Source: Sulfurimonas sp. HSL-1716 (GTDB lineage: Bacteria > Campylobacterota > Campylobacteria > Campylobacterales > Sulfurimonadaceae). From it: DNA of 64,000 nucleotides. This document shows, piece by piece, positions 43,944 to 53,090 of this stretch (positions are counted from its first letter, which is position 1; every line of letters begins with the position of its first letter). The position numbers and the translations under genes were made by a program. The stretch is taken from positions 1,736,001 through 1,800,000 of the forward strand of contig NZ_CP147918.1 of assembly GCF_039645975.1 (NCBI RefSeq), written 5' to 3'. The notes beneath the pieces were generated by a model, which saw only the letters and a list, made by a program, of their open reading frames with translations, did not search any database and had not been told where the DNA came from.

Positions 43944-44981
43944 TCATTGTACCGTTTTTCTTTTTATTCTCATCTTAATTTTTGCCAATTCTCTCATATC
44001 GTCGTTTAAGTCGCTTTCATCTACTATTTCGACGCCGAGAATAGTCTCTATACAGTCTTCCAATGTGACGATCCCGTCATTTTGGTCATACTGATCCTTT
44101 ACCAAAAACATATGCTCTTTTTTCGAGATGAACAGATCCAGCGCTATGGATACGGGCAGATTTTTATTGATAGAAAAGATATCTTTTTTTATAGAACCTA
44201 TCTTTACATTATCGTCTTCAAGCACCTGCTTGAATATGTTCTTGGTCAATACAATACCCGTCACATTTTCAAAACTGCCTTTATATATAGGTATTCTGGA
44301 GAACTGAAATATCTCTTTTTTAGCAGCGATCACGTCTTTTAACAGCATATCTTCATCAAGTGCGAACACGACGCTTCTTGGTGTCAGTATCTCTTTTACT
44401 TTTATCTCGTCGAGCTTCAGGATATTTTCGATCGCGTCCGATTCCTGTTCGTCCAAAACACCCTGATTTTCACTCAAAAGCGTACTTTGAAGCAGTTCCT
44501 CTTTACTCAGTCCATTAAGATTTTTTCTGTTTTTAGATATCTTGTTCGTGATAAAAAGCGTCAGCAATATAACGGGATACGTCAAGAATATAAAAAACTT
44601 TATAATATGTGCGGAAGCCGGTGCAAGCTGCTTGTAATATACGGCGCCTATGGTCTTTGGAATGATCTCGGAAAAAAACAGGATAGCAAAGGTCAAGAAG
44701 ATAGAAATCAGCACGACCGCGTCGCTCCCGAACACTTTTGAAGCCTGTGCTCCGACCGCCGCGGCACCCAAAGTATTGGCAACCGTGTTTATTATCAATA
44801 TCGCCGCAATCGATTTGTTTATGTGCTCTTTATGCATACGCAAGAGGCCGCCCGAACGCGGTCTGTGTTTTTCAAGTACGGCGATGTAGGGAATATTTAC
44901 CGATAACAATACCGATTCCAAAACGGAACATATGAAAGAAACGCTGATAGAAAAAACGAAAAAGAGTACTAACAGTTCCAC
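43944..44981 (-). CDS. CNNM/CorC-family transporter (DUF21 plus CBS pair)
   Basis: 345 residues from a GTG start with AAGGATG upstream. Residues 1-180 form the DUF21 membrane domain (about four helices, ESVLLSVNIPYIAVLEKHRPRSGGLL at the start, FAILFFSEIIPKTIGAVYYK in the middle). Two CBS domains follow (about 190-320) with LTPRSVVFALDE and NDGIVTLEDCIETILG. The CorC/HlyC C-terminal domain is missing, so it is a short form. Bacterial members move Mg2+ or related divalent ions. It is divergent from prs. Confidence 0.88.
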   Translation of the reverse strand: MELLVLFFVFSISVSFICSVLESVLLSVNIPYIAVLEKHRPRSGGLLRMHKEHINKSIAAILIINTVANTLGAAAVGAQASKVFGSDAVVLISIFLTFAILFFSEIIPKTIGAVYYKQLAPASAHIIKFFIFLTYPVILLTLFITNKISKNRKNLNGLSKEELLQSTLLSENQGVLDEQESDAIENILKLDEIKVKEILTPRSVVFALDEDMLLKDVIAAKKEIFQFSRIPIYKGSFENVTGIVLTKNIFKQVLEDDNVKIGSIKKDIFSINKNLPVSIALDLFISKKEHMFLVKDQYDQNDGIVTLEDCIETILGVEIVDESDLNDDMRELAKIKMRIKRKTVQ

Positions 44982-45060
44982 TTACATCCTTTATGAGGAT
45001 TATAACAAAAAGCCGATCTATTTTCATATATTCTTTAATAGTTTCAAAGAACCAATCTGT

Positions 45061-45066
45061 TATAAT
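45061..45066 (+). promoter_or_regulatory. Putative -10 element of prs
   Basis: A perfect TATAAT 28 bases before the prs ATG. The -35 region (AATAGT at a 17-base distance) is poor, as is usual in Campylobacterota. Confidence 0.45.
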
Positions 45067-45093
45067 CCCGCAATTATATTTTCAAGGAATGAA

Positions 45094-46020
45094 ATGCGCG
45101 GTTACAAGATATTTGCTGGCACGTCTAGCGTCGAATTTGCCAAGGAGGTATGCGAAACACTTGATGTTCCGTTGGCAAAAGCGGAAATCAAACGTTTTAG
45201 TGATGGGGAGATATCGGTTCAGATATCCGAGAGTGTTCGCGGACGCGATGTATTTATCATCCAGTCAACGGGTTCACCTTCGAACGACAATCTGATGGAG
45301 CTTTTGATCATGACGGATGCTCTTCGCCGCTCAAGCGCGAGCAGTATCACGGCTGTCGTACCCTACTTCGGATATGCCCGTCAAGACAGAAAAGCAGCTC
45401 CCCGTGTTCCCATCACGGCACGTCTGGTTGCCAACATGTATGAGACTGCGGGAATAGACAGGGTCGTGACGATCGATCTTCATGCCGGACAGATCCAGGG
45501 CTTTTTCGATATTCCTGTTGACAACCTTTACGGTTCTATCATCTTTAAAGAGTACATCAAATCAAAACACCTGAAAAACCCCGTTATCGCTTCGCCTGAT
45601 ATCGGAGGTGTTGCAAGAGCCAGATATTTTGCGCAAAAGATAGGTCTTGAAATGGTTATCGTCGATAAACGCCGTGAAAAAGCAAACGTCGCAGAGGTTA
45701 TGAACATCATCGGCGACGTCAAAGGCAAAGACGTGATCATGATAGATGATATGGTCGATACGGCGGGAACGATGGTCAAAGCTGCCGCAGCACTCAAGAA
45801 AAACGGTGCTACTTCGGTAATGGCGTGTGCTACTCACGCGGTCTTGAGCGGCAAAGCCTACGAAAACCTTGACGGCGGAGAACTGGACGAGCTTATCGTC
45901 TCGAATACTCTTGTTTCAAAACCAAACGACAAGATAAAAGTACTCACGGTCGCTCCGCTTTTTGCCGAAGTCATCCGTCGCGTATATCACAATGAAAGTG
46001 TAAATTCACTGTTTATATAA
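45094..46020 (+). CDS. prs: Ribose-phosphate pyrophosphokinase (PRPP synthetase)
   Basis: It makes PRPP from ribose-5-phosphate and ATP for nucleotide, His and Trp synthesis. From ATG 45094 (AAGGAA upstream) the protein has 308 residues and begins MRGYKIFAGTSSVEFAKEV, the usual start; an upstream extension in the same frame lacks family features. Motifs: FSDGEISVQISESVRGRDVF, VVPYFGYARQDRK, TIDLHAGQIQGFF and the PRPP loop VIMIDDMVDTAGTM. Confidence 0.96.
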   Translation: MRGYKIFAGTSSVEFAKEVCETLDVPLAKAEIKRFSDGEISVQISESVRGRDVFIIQSTGSPSNDNLMELLIMTDALRRSSASSITAVVPYFGYARQDRKAAPRVPITARLVANMYETAGIDRVVTIDLHAGQIQGFFDIPVDNLYGSIIFKEYIKSKHLKNPVIASPDIGGVARARYFAQKIGLEMVIVDKRREKANVAEVMNIIGDVKGKDVIMIDDMVDTAGTMVKAAAALKKNGATSVMACATHAVLSGKAYENLDGGELDELIVSNTLVSKPNDKIKVLTVAPLFAEVIRRVYHNESVNSLFI

Positions 46021-46056
46021 ATATAACCCATCTTAAAACTAAAGAATATATATACT

Positions 46057-47847
46057 ATGAAAAACATTAGAAATTTTTCTATTATCGCACATATCGACCA
46101 TGGTAAAAGCACGCTTGCGGACCGTATTATTCAAGAGTGCGGAGCTGTAAGCGAACGTGAACTGACAAAACAGATGATGGACACGATGGACATAGAACAA
46201 GAACGCGGCATAACCATAAAAGCACAGTCTGTCAGACTCGACTATGTCAAAGACGGTCAGCATTATGTACTCAATCTCATCGACACTCCGGGCCACGTCG
46301 ACTTCTCCTATGAAGTCAGCAAGTCTCTTGCATCAAGCGACGGAGCTCTGCTTATCGTCGATGCGGCACAAGGCGTCGAAGCACAGACTATCGCCAACGT
46401 CTATATGGCGCTTGAGAACAACCTTGAGATCATTCCCGTCATCAACAAAATCGACCTCCCCGCAGCAGAACCCGAACGCGTTGCAGAAGAGATAGAAGCT
46501 ACGATAGGCATCGATGCGACCGACGCACTTTTGGTATCGGCAAAAAGCGGTATCGGTATCCGAGCACTTCTTGATGCTATCGTCGACCGTGTCCCTGAAC
46601 CGGTCGGCGATCCCGATGCCACGACAAAAGCGATCATCTACGACTCTTGGTTCGATTCTTATTTAGGAGCTCTGGCACTTGTTCGCGTGTTTGACGGTTC
46701 TATAAAAAAAGGCCAGCTCGTCAAACTCATGAGCAACGGCGAAGAGCATCATGTATTAGACCTGATGTATCCGCATCCGCTAAAACGCCAAAAGACTTCA
46801 TCTATCGAGAGCGGAGAGATAGGTATCGTCGTCTTGGGACTTAAAGATGTAAGCGTCATCAACGTCGGCGATACCATCACTGATGCCAAAAATCCGACGA
46901 AGGAACCTGCTTTAAAATACGAACCTGCAAAACCGTTTGTATTTGCGGGACTCTACCCGATAGATACGGACAAGTTCGAAGATCTGCGCGAAGCTCTTGA
47001 CAAATTGCGTCTCAATGACAGTTCTCTCTCATATGAACCGGAGACGTCTGTGGCACTGGGATTCGGTTTCCGTGTCGGATTTTTGGGAATGCTTCATATG
47101 GAGGTCGTCAAAGAGAGACTGGAGCGTGAATTTGATATCGAACTGATCGCTACTGCTCCCTCTGTTATCTATAACGTCTATATGACCAACGGTGAAATGG
47201 TAGAAGTACAAAATCCTTCGGAACTCCCGGAACCGAACTATATAGACCATATCGAAGAACCGTATGTAAAAGCGACTGTCATCACGCCTGCGGATTATCT
47301 TGGAAATATCATCACACTTCTGGTCTCCAAGCGCGGTATTCAAGACAAGATGAGCTACATCAACGAAGATCGCGTACTATTGGAGTATTCGATCCCGATG
47401 AACGAAATAGTCGTGGACTTTTACGATAAGCTCAAATCGATCTCGAAAGGGTATGCGAGTTTCGATTACGATCCAAGCGGTTTTAAAGAGGGGGATCTTG
47501 TCAAACTCGATGTAAGGGTCGCAGGTGACGTAGTCGATGCACTCTCCGTTATCGTTCCTAGAAGTTCGGCGGAATCCCGTGGGCGCGTTTTGGTCAAAAA
47601 TATGAAAGAGATCATCCCGCGCCAGCTTTTTGAAGTTGCCGTCCAGGCATCGATCGGCAACCGTGTCATTGCCCGCGAAACCGTGAAAAGTATGGGCAAA
47701 AACGTTACCGCCAAATGTTACGGAGGAGACATTACCCGTAAACGCAAACTTTTAGAAAAACAAAAGGCGGGTAAAAAACGTATGAAAGCCATCGGTAAAG
47801 TTCAGCTTCCGCAAGAAGCTTTTATGTCAGTTCTTAAAATGGATTAA
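46057..47847 (+). CDS. lepA: Elongation factor 4 (LepA), ribosome back-translocation GTPase
   Basis: 596 residues. G1 [10 protein letters not shown]2 region [10 protein letters not shown]3 DTPGHVDF, G4 NKIDLP and G5 SAKSG are all intact. EF-G-like domains III and V follow, and the LepA-specific C-terminus has [35 protein letters not shown]. The gene follows prs by 36 bases and is followed after 1 base by the comF-like gene. Confidence 0.97.
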   Translation: MKNIRNFSIIAHIDHGKSTLADRIIQECGAVSERELTKQMMDTMDIEQERGITIKAQSVRLDYVKDGQHYVLNLIDTPGHVDFSYEVSKSLASSDGALLIVDAAQGVEAQTIANVYMALENNLEIIPVINKIDLPAAEPERVAEEIEATIGIDATDALLVSAKSGIGIRALLDAIVDRVPEPVGDPDATTKAIIYDSWFDSYLGALALVRVFDGSIKKGQLVKLMSNGEEHHVLDLMYPHPLKRQKTSSIESGEIGIVVLGLKDVSVINVGDTITDAKNPTKEPALKYEPAKPFVFAGLYPIDTDKFEDLREALDKLRLNDSSLSYEPETSVALGFGFRVGFLGMLHMEVVKERLEREFDIELIATAPSVIYNVYMTNGEMVEVQNPSELPEPNYIDHIEEPYVKATVITPADYLGNIITLLVSKRGIQDKMSYINEDRVLLEYSIPMNEIVVDFYDKLKSISKGYASFDYDPSGFKEGDLVKLDVRVAGDVVDALSVIVPRSSAESRGRVLVKNMKEIIPRQLFEVAVQASIGNRVIARETVKSMGKNVTAKCYGGDITRKRKLLEKQKAGKKRMKAIGKVQLPQEAFMSVLKMD

Positions 47848-47848
47848 A

Positions 47849-48421
47849 ATGCGCTGCATATTGTGTGAGAGGCTCTCCTTCACACATATCTGCTTCTCCT
47901 GTGAAGAAAAATTCTTAACGCCTTCTCTTTTTAAACGAAAAATCCTTGACGGCATCGAAGTCTTCTCCTTTTACAAATACAATGATATAAAAGATCTGAT
48001 CCATACCAAACATACCGATTTGGGATACTACGTCTACTCCGCTCTTGCAAAACTCACTTTTAAAAAATTTTCCTCCGAGTTTGTCTTTGATGAAAATACA
48101 GCAGGTATATGCATCGACGACAGAGTAAAAAACGGCTATTCGCATACTGCAGTCTTGAATAAAGCTTTAAAAAGCAGATATATAACGCCTAGGTATGCAA
48201 AGCTTCGCTCGAACAACGATATAACCTATTCCGGCAAAACAAAAGAGTACAGACTAAACAATCCGAGAGATTTTGAACTAAAAGAGTTTAAAGAAAAAAA
48301 TGTTATCTTGGTCGATGATATTATTACGACGGGCTTGACGCTTACTCAAGGCTGCAACGCTCTTAGAGATAAAGGAAAAGAGATTTTATTTTGCCTTACT
48401 CTTGCTGATGCAGGCGAATAA
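47849..48421 (+). CDS. ComF-family phosphoribosyltransferase-like protein
   Basis: 190 residues. A zinc-ribbon-like N-terminus (CILCERLSFTHICFSCEEKF) is followed by a type I PRTase fold ending in the PRPP loop VILVDDIITTGLTLTQGCNAL. This layout is that of ComF, needed for DNA uptake in transformable bacteria; in others its role is not known. The start is one base after the lepA stop (TAAAATG). Confidence 0.85.
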   Translation: MRCILCERLSFTHICFSCEEKFLTPSLFKRKILDGIEVFSFYKYNDIKDLIHTKHTDLGYYVYSALAKLTFKKFSSEFVFDENTAGICIDDRVKNGYSHTAVLNKALKSRYITPRYAKLRSNNDITYSGKTKEYRLNNPRDFELKEFKEKNVILVDDIITTGLTLTQGCNALRDKGKEILFCLTLADAGE

Positions 48422-48433
48422 AAAGGATCGGTC

Positions 48434-49756
48434 ATCGAAAAGAAAATAGGTTTTTTAGAAGCATTCAGCATAGGTGTCGGAGGGATGGTAGGCGGAGGAA
48501 TCTTCGCCGTTTTGGGGCTTACCATCGACCTTTCGCGCGGAGGAGCTCCCGTAGCATTTATAATTGCCGGAATACTGGCACTCGTCACCGCCTATTCCTA
48601 CGTAAAGCTGTCTCTTCGCTATCCAAGCGAAGGCGGAACCATCGAGTTTATCGTTCAGGCTTTTGGAAACAGACTTTTCTCATCGATCATCAATAATCTT
48701 CTGCTTATAAGTTACGTCATCATGCTGGCTCTTTATGCCTACGCTTTTGGAAGCTACGGAGCTGTTTTGTCCGGTCATAGTTCCCTATGGGTGCATAAAG
48801 TACTCTCGTCGGGCATTATTTTATTTTTTGTGTTTATAAACATCCTCGGCGCACTCTTGACAGGTAGGGCGGAAGACGTTATGGTTTTTATTAAGATAAT
48901 CATACTTCTTGTATTTGCCGGTGCCGGCCTTTTAAGTGTCGATTGGACGCATATGGCACCGCACAACTGGATGCCTCTTCCCTCCGTTGCAGCAGGCGGA
49001 TTTATGATCTTTCTTGCATATGAGGGTTTTGAGCTTATAGCAAACACCGCAAGGGATGTCAGAGATCCGCAGATAAATCTTCCGCGTGCATACTATGCAT
49101 CTGTCATATTTGTCATCTTGCTCTACATAGTCATCTCGGCCGTGGCAGTCGGAAATCTGAGCTTTGCAGAAGCCAAAAGCGCACAGGATTACGTCCTGGC
49201 AAAAGCCGCCGAACCCTTTTTCGGTCAAGCAGGATTCGTCTTTATCTCTATCGCTGCCCTGCTTTCGACGGCGTCTGCCATCAACGCTACCATCTATGGA
49301 AGCGGAAGGATAAGCTACATAGTCGCAAAGCTCGGCGAACTCCCTGCGGAGTTTGAAACAAAGATAAAGCACGGATATGAAGGGATGGTTATCATAGGAA
49401 TATTGGCTGTCATTTTCACAACGCTTTTTAATCTGGACAACATTTCTGTCGCGGGAAGTATGGGATTTCTTATCGTTTTCGGACTTGTCAATCTGGCAAA
49501 TTTCAGACTGTATAAGCAAACCGGATCAAATCGCTTTGTCCCTCTGACAGGTGCTTTGTTTTGTACCGGTGCAGCTATCACTCTCATAACGTATACCGCT
49601 AAAAACTCTCCCGATTCGCTAGGCAGCAGCCTCGTTGTTTTGTTCGGCGTACTGATATTTAGCTATCTGTACAATCATCTAAAAGGTAAAAAGCTCTCGG
49701 CTTATATAGACAAAGAGCTTGAACGTGAAGAACGTTTCCTTAAAAAGCTGCTGTAA
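48434..49756 (+). CDS. APC-family amino acid permease
   Basis: About 12 membrane helices. The protein must begin before the first ATG (48485), because the conserved start IGFLEAFSIGVGG of helix 1 is encoded in frame just upstream of it and the ATG falls within the GGMVGGGIF motif that forms the substrate-binding break. The in-frame window from the stop at 48419 contains no ATG, GTG or TTG; AAAAGGA at 48421-48427 is six bases before ATC 48434, which I propose as start. Later features include AYEGFELIANTARDVRDP. Substrate is unknown. A 14-base gap separates it from comF. Confidence 0.82.
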   Translation: MEKKIGFLEAFSIGVGGMVGGGIFAVLGLTIDLSRGGAPVAFIIAGILALVTAYSYVKLSLRYPSEGGTIEFIVQAFGNRLFSSIINNLLLISYVIMLALYAYAFGSYGAVLSGHSSLWVHKVLSSGIILFFVFINILGALLTGRAEDVMVFIKIIILLVFAGAGLLSVDWTHMAPHNWMPLPSVAAGGFMIFLAYEGFELIANTARDVRDPQINLPRAYYASVIFVILLYIVISAVAVGNLSFAEAKSAQDYVLAKAAEPFFGQAGFVFISIAALLSTASAINATIYGSGRISYIVAKLGELPAEFETKIKHGYEGMVIIGILAVIFTTLFNLDNISVAGSMGFLIVFGLVNLANFRLYKQTGSNRFVPLTGALFCTGAAITLITYTAKNSPDSLGSSLVVLFGVLIFSYLYNHLKGKKLSAYIDKELEREERFLKKLL

Positions 49757-50256
49757 TGACAAAGAGGTTCGTTGCATCTATTATTCTGATTCACTCTTTA
49801 CTGCTTGCCGGCAGTTTAAAGGTCGGGGATACGATCTCTCCGTCACTTTTTAAGTCGCAATTTGAAAAAAAGATATCGGTCGCCGATAAAAATATTTTGA
49901 TCATCACTTGGGAGAGATCCACCACTGACGATGTAAACAGTTTTATCTCTAAAAACCTTTCATTTATAAAAAAACAAAAAACGTCTATAATCATAGACGT
50001 ATCTACGATCCCGCATTTTATATTTTCTTCTTTCGTGATGCCAAAACTACAAAAATACTCCTATGAAGTTTTACTCAACTATGATAAGAGGTTTGAAAAA
50101 AGTTTTCCGCACCGAAAGAACAGGATTACGCTACTGTGTCTAAAAGAATCCATAATTCAAAAAATCTTTTTTGAAAAAAGCAGTAAAAGAGTGGCCGAAG
50201 ATATGCTTACATGTAAAAGATATCAAAAAGCAAAATCCCGTTTTATTCACTTTTAA
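49756..50256 (+). CDS. Exported thioredoxin-fold-like protein of unknown function
   Basis: 166 residues with a signal peptide (MTKRFVASIILIHSLLLAG). The mature part starts LKVGDTISP, like redoxins and YtfJ-type proteins, and continues with ILIITWERSTTDDVNSFI and SIIIDVSTIPHF. There is no CxxC; two isolated cysteines occur late (LLCLKES, LTCKRY), so no thiol exchange is expected. The ATG overlaps the stop of the permease gene (TAATG). Function is not known. Confidence 0.65.
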   Translation: MTKRFVASIILIHSLLLAGSLKVGDTISPSLFKSQFEKKISVADKNILIITWERSTTDDVNSFISKNLSFIKKQKTSIIIDVSTIPHFIFSSFVMPKLQKYSYEVLLNYDKRFEKSFPHRKNRITLLCLKESIIQKIFFEKSSKRVAEDMLTCKRYQKAKSRFIHF

Positions 50257-50263
50257 AAAAAGA

Positions 50264-52252
50264 TTAGAACAACCCTTTTAAGAACTTGTTCACCTCTTTT
50301 TCTATCGCTTTTCCCGCCTCTTTTTTTATGAGTTCCGTTGCATCAATACCGATGCGCGGTTTGGCTGCGTTACCTTTTAAACTCAAGGTAAGAGGATTCT
50401 TATTGGCTTCGATCCTTATATCGGCATCGATATATTTTGTTTTTGAGTTTAGTTTCAGGTTTTTTGTATCTATCTTTGCGTTGTTCGAATTTAGATGAAG
50501 CGATGCCGTTATGTTTTCCTGACGGATGTCAGCATGAAGATCACCCAAGAATTTTTCCTTATAAAGGTCGGTTTTCGCATACTGTTTGACAAGGTTTATC
50601 ATTTGATTGTTCGTAAAATGGCCGTCGTTTAGTTTGGCATCGAACTTGCCCGATTTTTTAGCAAGATTATAGTTAAGTTTCCCGTCCAAAGATGAGGCGA
50701 ATATCTCCGGATAGATCAGCATCTTTAAAAGCGGAAGTGTCTGCAGATTCTCTAGATTGGCTGAAAGATCGTCATTATGCAAAAGTGCGTCCACTTTTCC
50801 GTCAAATATATCCGAATGAGCCGTAAGCCGCATATTTTTATCTTTTTTCAGACTCCCGTCTACTAGAACAGATCCTTTTAACTCTCTGTTTGTCACGAAG
50901 TAGAGTTTGCTCAGATCGGGGATCTTCACTTTGTAATCACTGTTTAAAGTTTTAGTCTGTAGGTCGTAACTCGCTTTTTTAATACCAAGAACCGCAAGAT
51001 TTGAATTAATATCTACCGCCGTATCTATACTGTTTTTCAAAAGCCTGCTCTGAGATAGCGCATTAAAAGTTACCGAAGGCATATTTTTAAATCCGTAAGT
51101 TTTTGAAACATAGCCCGTATCGAGAACACCGCGAGTTATCTTTGATACGACCGTTCCGTTGAACGGTTTGAGATCTTTTATTTTGATCTGCGCATCGATC
51201 AGGGCGTCGCCGTAATGAGGTTGTTCGACCATATAAAGGAGTTTTGAAAGGTCTATATTCTTTATATCCGCATCGATCTGTTTTGGTTTAAGATCGGCAA
51301 ATTCGACGTCAAAAACTGTATTGCTGCCGGCTATACCGCTTGTTCCGCTTACATGAAGCTTCTCTTTCGTACCTTTTACTTTACCCTTGACATCTATTTT
51401 TCCGCGAAGCGGCGTTTTAAGCAAAGGACGAAGTAGAGCGAGCTCTTTTACACTGATATCATATGTAAGGTTCAAAGCAAGCGGAGAAGGCGTAAGTACT
51501 CCCTGCGATTTTATCTTTGCAAGATTGGAATCCATATCATACATATAAACGGCTTCATCGCCTTTAAGCCTTGCTTTTGCATCGACTTTCAGCTCGGTTT
51601 TCGGCAGATCGACGCCGAACTCTTTTTGTATGATCTGGTAATCTATTACGGAATTACGGATATGAAAATCCAGATCTCCGTCTAAATGATGCGGCTTTAT
51701 ATCTTTGAAATTTACGTCAAGTACGATATCTGCTTTTGCATAGGGTTTTTCTCCCAGAAGCGCCAAGATATTTTCAAGCTTTGCACCTTTTACTTTGGCA
51801 ATGACGGACGTCGGATCGAATTTTGTCAGTTCTACATGATAAAAAGTGTCACTTTTTGCCACGTCGCTTATACCGTCAATCTTCATAAAATCAAGATTTC
51901 CTTTAACCTCACCGTTTGTATGAAGTTTTCCGTGAAGCTGCTTTTTTGTTACAGAAGCCAGTGACTGCAGTTCATCGAATTTACAGTTGTAAGATATATC
52001 AAACGATCGAGAGAACAGCGAATACGTCCCTTTTACAAGTAAGCTGTTTTTTTCATTTAACCATAAAGATAGTTCAATATAATTTGTTGTAAGTTTAAAT
52101 ACATCGATCTTTAGAGGAAGATCAGTATTCTCCTTTAACTTCGATTCGACGACGGGTTTTAGCAGCTTATTGCCAAATGCGGTAAACGCAGTTATATATA
52201 TAATGACGATGAAAGATAAAATCAGTCCGAAAAACCATCCGATGTATTTCAA
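50264..52252 (-). CDS. AsmA/TamB-like large periplasmic protein with N-terminal anchor
   Basis: One membrane helix (KYIGWFFGLILSFIVIIYITAF) and then about 620 residues of repeated beta-strand segments (for example LKVDAKARLKGDEAVYMYDM, GKIDVKGKVKGTKEKLHVSG), the pattern of AsmA-like lipid-transport or scaffold proteins. I prefer TTG 52252 as start because the ORF further upstream (to 52381) runs through the grpE promoter and repeat region; AAAAAAAGG precedes this TTG. It converges with the thioredoxin-like gene, 7 bases apart, and diverges from grpE. Confidence 0.72.
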   Translation of the reverse strand: MKYIGWFFGLILSFIVIIYITAFTAFGNKLLKPVVESKLKENTDLPLKIDVFKLTTNYIELSLWLNEKNSLLVKGTYSLFSRSFDISYNCKFDELQSLASVTKKQLHGKLHTNGEVKGNLDFMKIDGISDVAKSDTFYHVELTKFDPTSVIAKVKGAKLENILALLGEKPYAKADIVLDVNFKDIKPHHLDGDLDFHIRNSVIDYQIIQKEFGVDLPKTELKVDAKARLKGDEAVYMYDMDSNLAKIKSQGVLTPSPLALNLTYDISVKELALLRPLLKTPLRGKIDVKGKVKGTKEKLHVSGTSGIAGSNTVFDVEFADLKPKQIDADIKNIDLSKLLYMVEQPHYGDALIDAQIKIKDLKPFNGTVVSKITRGVLDTGYVSKTYGFKNMPSVTFNALSQSRLLKNSIDTAVDINSNLAVLGIKKASYDLQTKTLNSDYKVKIPDLSKLYFVTNRELKGSVLVDGSLKKDKNMRLTAHSDIFDGKVDALLHNDDLSANLENLQTLPLLKMLIYPEIFASSLDGKLNYNLAKKSGKFDAKLNDGHFTNNQMINLVKQYAKTDLYKEKFLGDLHADIRQENITASLHLNSNNAKIDTKNLKLNSKTKYIDADIRIEANKNPLTLSLKGNAAKPRIGIDATELIKKEAGKAIEKEVNKFLKGLF

Positions 52253-52312
52253 AACAGAGCCTTTTTTTTTAAAAATTTTATCATAAAAGCGATAAATTGA
52301 TAAAATTTTATA

Positions 52313-52333
52313 CTTGATATTGATTGACTCAAC
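52313..52333 (+). promoter_or_regulatory. HAIR-like operator, distal copy
   Basis: CTTGA and ACTCAA half-sites in the arrangement of the HspR operator CTTGAGT-N7-ACTCAAG: 5 of 7 and 6 of 7 positions fit, spacing is exactly 7. It is a near repeat of 52362-52382, 49 bases downstream. Confidence 0.5.
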
Positions 52334-52361
52334 TATTCTAAGTAAATTTAATAATATTGTA

Positions 52362-52392
52362 CTTGACATAGATTGACTCAATTTGTTATAAT
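52362..52392 (+). promoter_or_regulatory. grpE: grpE promoter overlapped by HAIR-like operator, proximal copy
   Basis: TTGACA (52363-52368) and TATAAT (52387-52392) are a consensus sigma-70 promoter with an 18-base spacer. The HAIR-like element 52362-52382 (CTTGA...ACTCAA, spacing 7) covers the -35 box, so a bound repressor would block polymerase. Start of transcription is expected near 52399. Confidence 0.65.
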
Positions 52393-52427
52393 ACTCGCGG
52401 ATTTCAAAAAAGGAGTCGATTTACAAT

Positions 52428-52967
52428 ATGTCTAATGAAAATATGAATGAAGAAACACCCCAGGAAAATGAGGGGATCGAGGCTTCAGAAGAGGTCACAG
52501 AAGAGCTTAGTGAAATTGAGCGTCTTCATAACGAAAACGCTCAATTAAAAGATAAGTACGCAAGAGTACATGCAGATTTTGATAATATTAAAAAACGTTT
52601 AGAGCGTGAGAAGTATCAAGCGGTTGATTATGCGAATGAAAAATTCGCAAGGGACCTCATCCCGGTGATCGATGCTTTGGATATGGCGATCTCGGCAACT
52701 AAAAATGCCGACCTTGCCACCGAAGAGCTCTTAGAAAAGCTCAAAGAGGGAATCGAACTGACAATGAAGCAGTTTCTTACCACTTTGGAAAAACACGGTG
52801 TTACGGCAGTGAGCCACGAAGAGGAGTTTGATCCAAACATCCACAATGCGGTTCAAAAAGTCGACAGTGACGAACATGAAAGCGGAGCGATCGTACAGAC
52901 CTTTCAAACAGGTTACAGATACAAAGACCGCCCGTTACGTGATGCGATGGTCATAGTAGCAAATTAA
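52428..52967 (+). CDS. grpE: Nucleotide exchange factor GrpE
   Basis: 179 residues. An acidic N-terminus is followed by a long coiled coil (ENAQLKDKYARVHADFDNIKKRLEREK) and the beta-wing domain with GVTAVSHEEEFDPNIHNAV and the family signature VVQTFQTGYRYKDRPLRDAMVIV-like end. It releases ADP from DnaK, the next gene. No hrcA gene precedes it. Confidence 0.95.
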   Translation: MSNENMNEETPQENEGIEASEEVTEELSEIERLHNENAQLKDKYARVHADFDNIKKRLEREKYQAVDYANEKFARDLIPVIDALDMAISATKNADLATEELLEKLKEGIELTMKQFLTTLEKHGVTAVSHEEEFDPNIHNAVQKVDSDEHESGAIVQTFQTGYRYKDRPLRDAMVIVAN

Positions 52968-52980
52968 TAATAAAAGGAAC

Positions 52981-53052
52981 GGAGTTGGAACAAAGTCCCA
53001 ACTTCCTACGCTTGCGCCGCTAAGGCGACTAAAGCTTGACTCTTACGAGTCA
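52981..53052 (+). other. Three consecutive small stem-loops between grpE and dnaK
   Basis: The 123-base spacer contains AGTTGG/CCAACT (52983-52988 with 52998-53003), CGCC/GGCG (53015-53018 with 53024-53027) and TGACTC/GAGTCA (53037-53042 with 53047-53052). Nothing codes here. It may be an mRNA processing or stability region that sets dnaK above grpE, or a decayed interspersed element. Confidence 0.5.
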
Positions 53053-53090
53053 GAAACTAAAAAATAAAACTTGAAAAAAAGGATATAAAG

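Noticed and set aside
52252-52428. CIRCE element (TTAGCACTC-N9-GAGTGCTAA) at grpE
   Set aside because: No such inverted repeat is present; only the HAIR-like elements are seen.
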